10,485 nt of DNA from contig JAKLQL010000156.1 in assembly GCA_022013395.1 (NCBI GenBank), positions 1-10,485 of the forward strand, in the 5' to 3' direction. The notes beneath the pieces were generated by a model, which was not told the origin of the DNA, searched no databases, and was given only the letters and a program-made list of their open reading frames with translations. Source of the stretch: Acetobacterium sp. GTDB lineage: Bacteria > Bacillota > Clostridia > Eubacteriales > Eubacteriaceae. Positions 8,729 to 10,485 of this stretch are shown here, piece by piece. Both the position numbers and the translations under genes were made by a program. Position 1 is the first letter of the stretch, and each line of letters opens with the position of its first letter.

Positions 8729-8742
8729 ATGACAAATGTCAT
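8729..8742. promoter_or_regulatory. Palindrome ATGACA-AA-TGTCAT (candidate operator)
   Basis: Perfect 6-bp arms around AA. It shares the GTCA/TGAC core with the dyad at 8695-8711 and lies just upstream of the histidine-kinase promoter, about 32 bp centre to centre (about three helical turns) from the other site. Confidence 0.45.
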
Positions 8743-8759
8743 CATTTATGTTAAAGTAG

Positions 8760-8768
8760 TGATAAAAT
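8760..8768 (+). promoter_or_regulatory. Predicted extended -10 of the two-component operon
   Basis: TGATAAAAT fits an extended -10 (TG-n-TAAAAT) and lies about 55 bp before the kinase start. An alternative pairs ATGACA (8729-8734) with TAAAGT (8752-8757) at 17 bp. Confidence 0.4.
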
Positions 8769-8823
8769 CACATGATCGACGGGGATGCAATATTGGATAA
8801 GATTCGGATGAGGGCTGGTAGTG

Positions 8824-9888
8824 ATGAATAAGCTGATTGATAAACTGATTATTTTTGTGTTCTGTCTGGCATTGTATTTAACGACCGTGGACAATGTGTT
8901 GTTGATTGCCCCGGTTCTGGTGGCGGTCATTTTCAGTGCTGCGGCAAGCTATTTAAAAGAAGGGTCAGTGACGGTTGGCTTGTTTGTGGGTTATCTGGTG
9001 ATCTGCTTTTTTGAACCGGTGTATCTCACATTCATTCCGTTGATTGGTTATGACATTCTTCTTTCCCAATACAAATGGTTGTGGACTTTGGCACTTCTGC
9101 CAGCAGCAACAGGATTCACGGAGCTTAGTGGTACTTCAGTGGTGCTGATCCCAATTTTTATGGTGGTGGCCAATTTTCTCAAGATACGAACCCTTTCGCT
9201 GGAAACATTGAGACAAGACTATAACGGTCTTCGGGATACTACCAGGGAAACCGCCTTGCAGTTAGAAAAAAAGAATAAAATGCTGATGGAAAAGCAGGAC
9301 TATGAATTGAACCTGGCCACACTAACCGAACGGAACCGGATTGCCAGGGATATTCATGATAATGTGGGGCATATGCTTTCCCGGAGTATTCTGCAAACCG
9401 GCGCGCTGTTGGCGACCACCAAAGAAGCACAAACCAAAGAGGGATTAATTCAAATCAAAGAAACGCTTTCTGAAGCCATGGACAGCATCAGAAGCAGCGT
9501 CCATGATCTCCACGATGAATCCTTGGATTTGCAGGTGGAACTGCAGACGCTGATCAAGAATTTTGAGTTTTGTCCGGTAAAATTTGATTATGATGTGGAA
9601 TCCAGTTTAGATAAAGAAGTCAAATACTGTTTTATCGGGGTGGTCAAAGAAGCTTTTTCAAATATCATCCGCCATTCCAATGCCACCGAAGTCTCACTGG
9701 TTGTCCGTGAACATCCGGGGTTGATTCAGCTAGTGGTTAAGGATAACGGCATCGGTAGCACGAAACTAGACAGCGATGGCATCGGGCTGATGAACATTGC
9801 CGATCGGGTGGCAGCCTTGAACGGCAACGTCAATATTACACCGGATCATGGTTTTAGAATTTTTATTTCAGTGCCAAAAAATGAATAG
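8824..9888 (+). CDS. Membrane sensor histidine kinase (HisKA_3 / NarL-type partner)
   Basis: A 354-residue kinase that should phosphorylate the response regulator encoded next to it. The N-terminal part (about residues 8-120) is almost entirely hydrophobic, probably 4-5 membrane segments with little outside, as in intramembrane-sensing kinases. A charged coiled-coil-like linker (about 125-165) follows. The phosphorylation motif TERNRIARDIHDNVGH carries His178. The ATP-binding domain shows the N-box EAFSNIIRHSNAT (274-286), DNGIG (307-311) and GIGLMNIADRV (319-329). GTG at 8821 and ATG at 8824 are adjacent codons; ATG is preferred, with GAGG at 8810-8813. The setting resembles B. subtilis LnrJ (YfiJ), which senses membrane-active antibiotics. 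What it senses here is unknown. Confidence 0.92.
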   Translation: MNKLIDKLIIFVFCLALYLTTVDNVLLIAPVLVAVIFSAAASYLKEGSVTVGLFVGYLVICFFEPVYLTFIPLIGYDILLSQYKWLWTLALLPAATGFTELSGTSVVLIPIFMVVANFLKIRTLSLETLRQDYNGLRDTTRETALQLEKKNKMLMEKQDYELNLATLTERNRIARDIHDNVGHMLSRSILQTGALLATTKEAQTKEGLIQIKETLSEAMDSIRSSVHDLHDESLDLQVELQTLIKNFEFCPVKFDYDVESSLDKEVKYCFIGVVKEAFSNIIRHSNATEVSLVVREHPGLIQLVVKDNGIGSTKLDSDGIGLMNIADRVAALNGNVNITPDHGFRIFISVPKNE

Positions 9889-9916
9889 AAACGAAGGATA
9901 TAAAAAAGGGGGAACC

Positions 9917-10485
9917 ATGAAAATACTTGTCGTTGATGATGATCGGCTGGTTTGTGCATCGCTGAAAACTATTATTGAATCCCAGGGGGATATAGAAGTG
10001 ATCGGAATGGGTCACAATGGTCAGGAAGCCATTACATTATACAAATCGTTAAAGCCGGATGTTTTACTGATGGATATTCGCATGGAGGTGATGACGGGAC
10101 TGGAAGCCGCGGTTGTTATTCTTGCTGAGGAGAAGGAGGCAAAGATATTATTTTTAACGACTTTTCTGGATGATGAATATATTATTAAGGCCCTTAAAAT
10201 TGGTGCCAAGGGCTATCTGATCAAACAGGATTTTGAAAGCATTGTGCCCTCGCTGAGAGCTGTTCAGAGTGGGCAAAGTGTTTTTGGACAGGATATTGTG
10301 ACAAAAATACCGGGTTTGATGAGTAATTCGGAGCAGAAAGAACAGCATCATTTTGATTTAAGTGATAAGGAACGGGAACTCATCGACCTGGTTGCCCAAG
10401 GGTTGAGTAACCGGGAGGTCGCCAATAGTCTCTATTTAAGTGCAGGAACAGTCAGAAACCGTATCAGCGTCATATTGGAAAAGCT
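9917..10485 (+). CDS. NarL/FixJ-family response regulator (C-terminus cut by right window edge)
   Basis: The first 189 residues of a response regulator are present. The receiver domain starts MKILVVDDDR, with the acidic pocket at Asp7-Asp9, the phospho-accepting Asp53 (LLMDIRM), a threonine pair at 81-82 (LFLTTF) and Lys103 (YLIKQD). After a linker, the LuxR-type DNA-binding domain begins at about residue 146 (LSDKERELIDLVAQGLSNREVANSLYLSAGTVRNRIS). The window ends inside or just after the recognition helix, so only about 15-25 residues should be missing. It starts 28 bp after the kinase stop, with AAAGGGGG at 9905-9912 as ribosome site, and is surely co-transcribed. By analogy with LnrK it would activate the divergent ABC operon, probably through the dyads at 8695-8711 and 8729-8742. 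Confidence 0.93.
   Translation, partial: MKILVVDDDRLVCASLKTIIESQGDIEVIGMGHNGQEAITLYKSLKPDVLLMDIRMEVMTGLEAAVVILAEEKEAKILFLTTFLDDEYIIKALKIGAKGYLIKQDFESIVPSLRAVQSGQSVFGQDIVTKIPGLMSNSEQKEQHHFDLSDKERELIDLVAQGLSNREVANSLYLSAGTVRNRISVILEK

Larger units (their letters stand above)
8605..8823. promoter_or_regulatory. Divergent control region between the ABC operon and the two-component system
   Basis: This 219-bp region holds facing promoters for both operons and two GTCA-type palindromes. No small gene is supported within it. Confidence 0.65.

Overview
The window reads as Firmicutes (clostridial) chromosomal DNA. Strong AGGAGG-type ribosome sites precede most genes, the genes sit in tight operons, and an alternative nitrogenase operon carries the PII-like pair nifI1/nifI2, an arrangement known from anaerobic Clostridia and methanogens. 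An acetogen of the Acetobacterium type fits best, but that genus is an inference from gene content and not something the sequence proves.

Left part (1-3704, minus strand): an iron-only nitrogenase operon in transcription order anfH, nifI1, nifI2, anfD, anfG, anfK. anfK runs off the left edge. AnfH is the Fe protein that delivers electrons. AnfD, AnfG and AnfK form the FeFe-cofactor dinitrogenase. The two NifI proteins are expected to switch the enzyme off when fixed nitrogen is present. For anfH, anfD and anfG the longest open frame is not the real start; ribosome sites and family N-termini place the starts further in.

Middle (3705-4248): a 544-bp AT-rich divergent control region. It holds a convincing sigma70-type promoter for anfH, with -35 and -10 boxes 17 bp apart. 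It also holds an exact 18-bp element present twice (one copy overlaps the anfH -35 box), four GTTT motifs spaced exactly 10 bp apart, several inverted repeats, and a promoter for the divergent regulator. I saw no sigma54 -24/-12 promoter. The divergent gene (4249-5229, plus strand) encodes an excisionase-type helix-turn-helix joined to a molybdate-binding-type periplasmic-binding-protein domain with no signal peptide. It is a plausible one-component metal or oxyanion sensor for the anf operon. A very long perfect hairpin followed by T residues ends it.

Right part (5381-10485): an ABC-2 transporter operon on the minus strand (ATPase, permease, permease) and a divergent two-component system on the plus strand (membrane histidine kinase, then a NarL/LuxR-type response regulator cut by the right edge). 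The gene set resembles the Bacillus LnrJK-LnrLMN (YfiJK-YfiLMN) antibiotic-resistance module. The 219-bp space between them holds two palindromes placed over the two divergent promoters, which are good candidates for response-regulator operators. No tRNA, rRNA, CRISPR array or transposase gene was seen.
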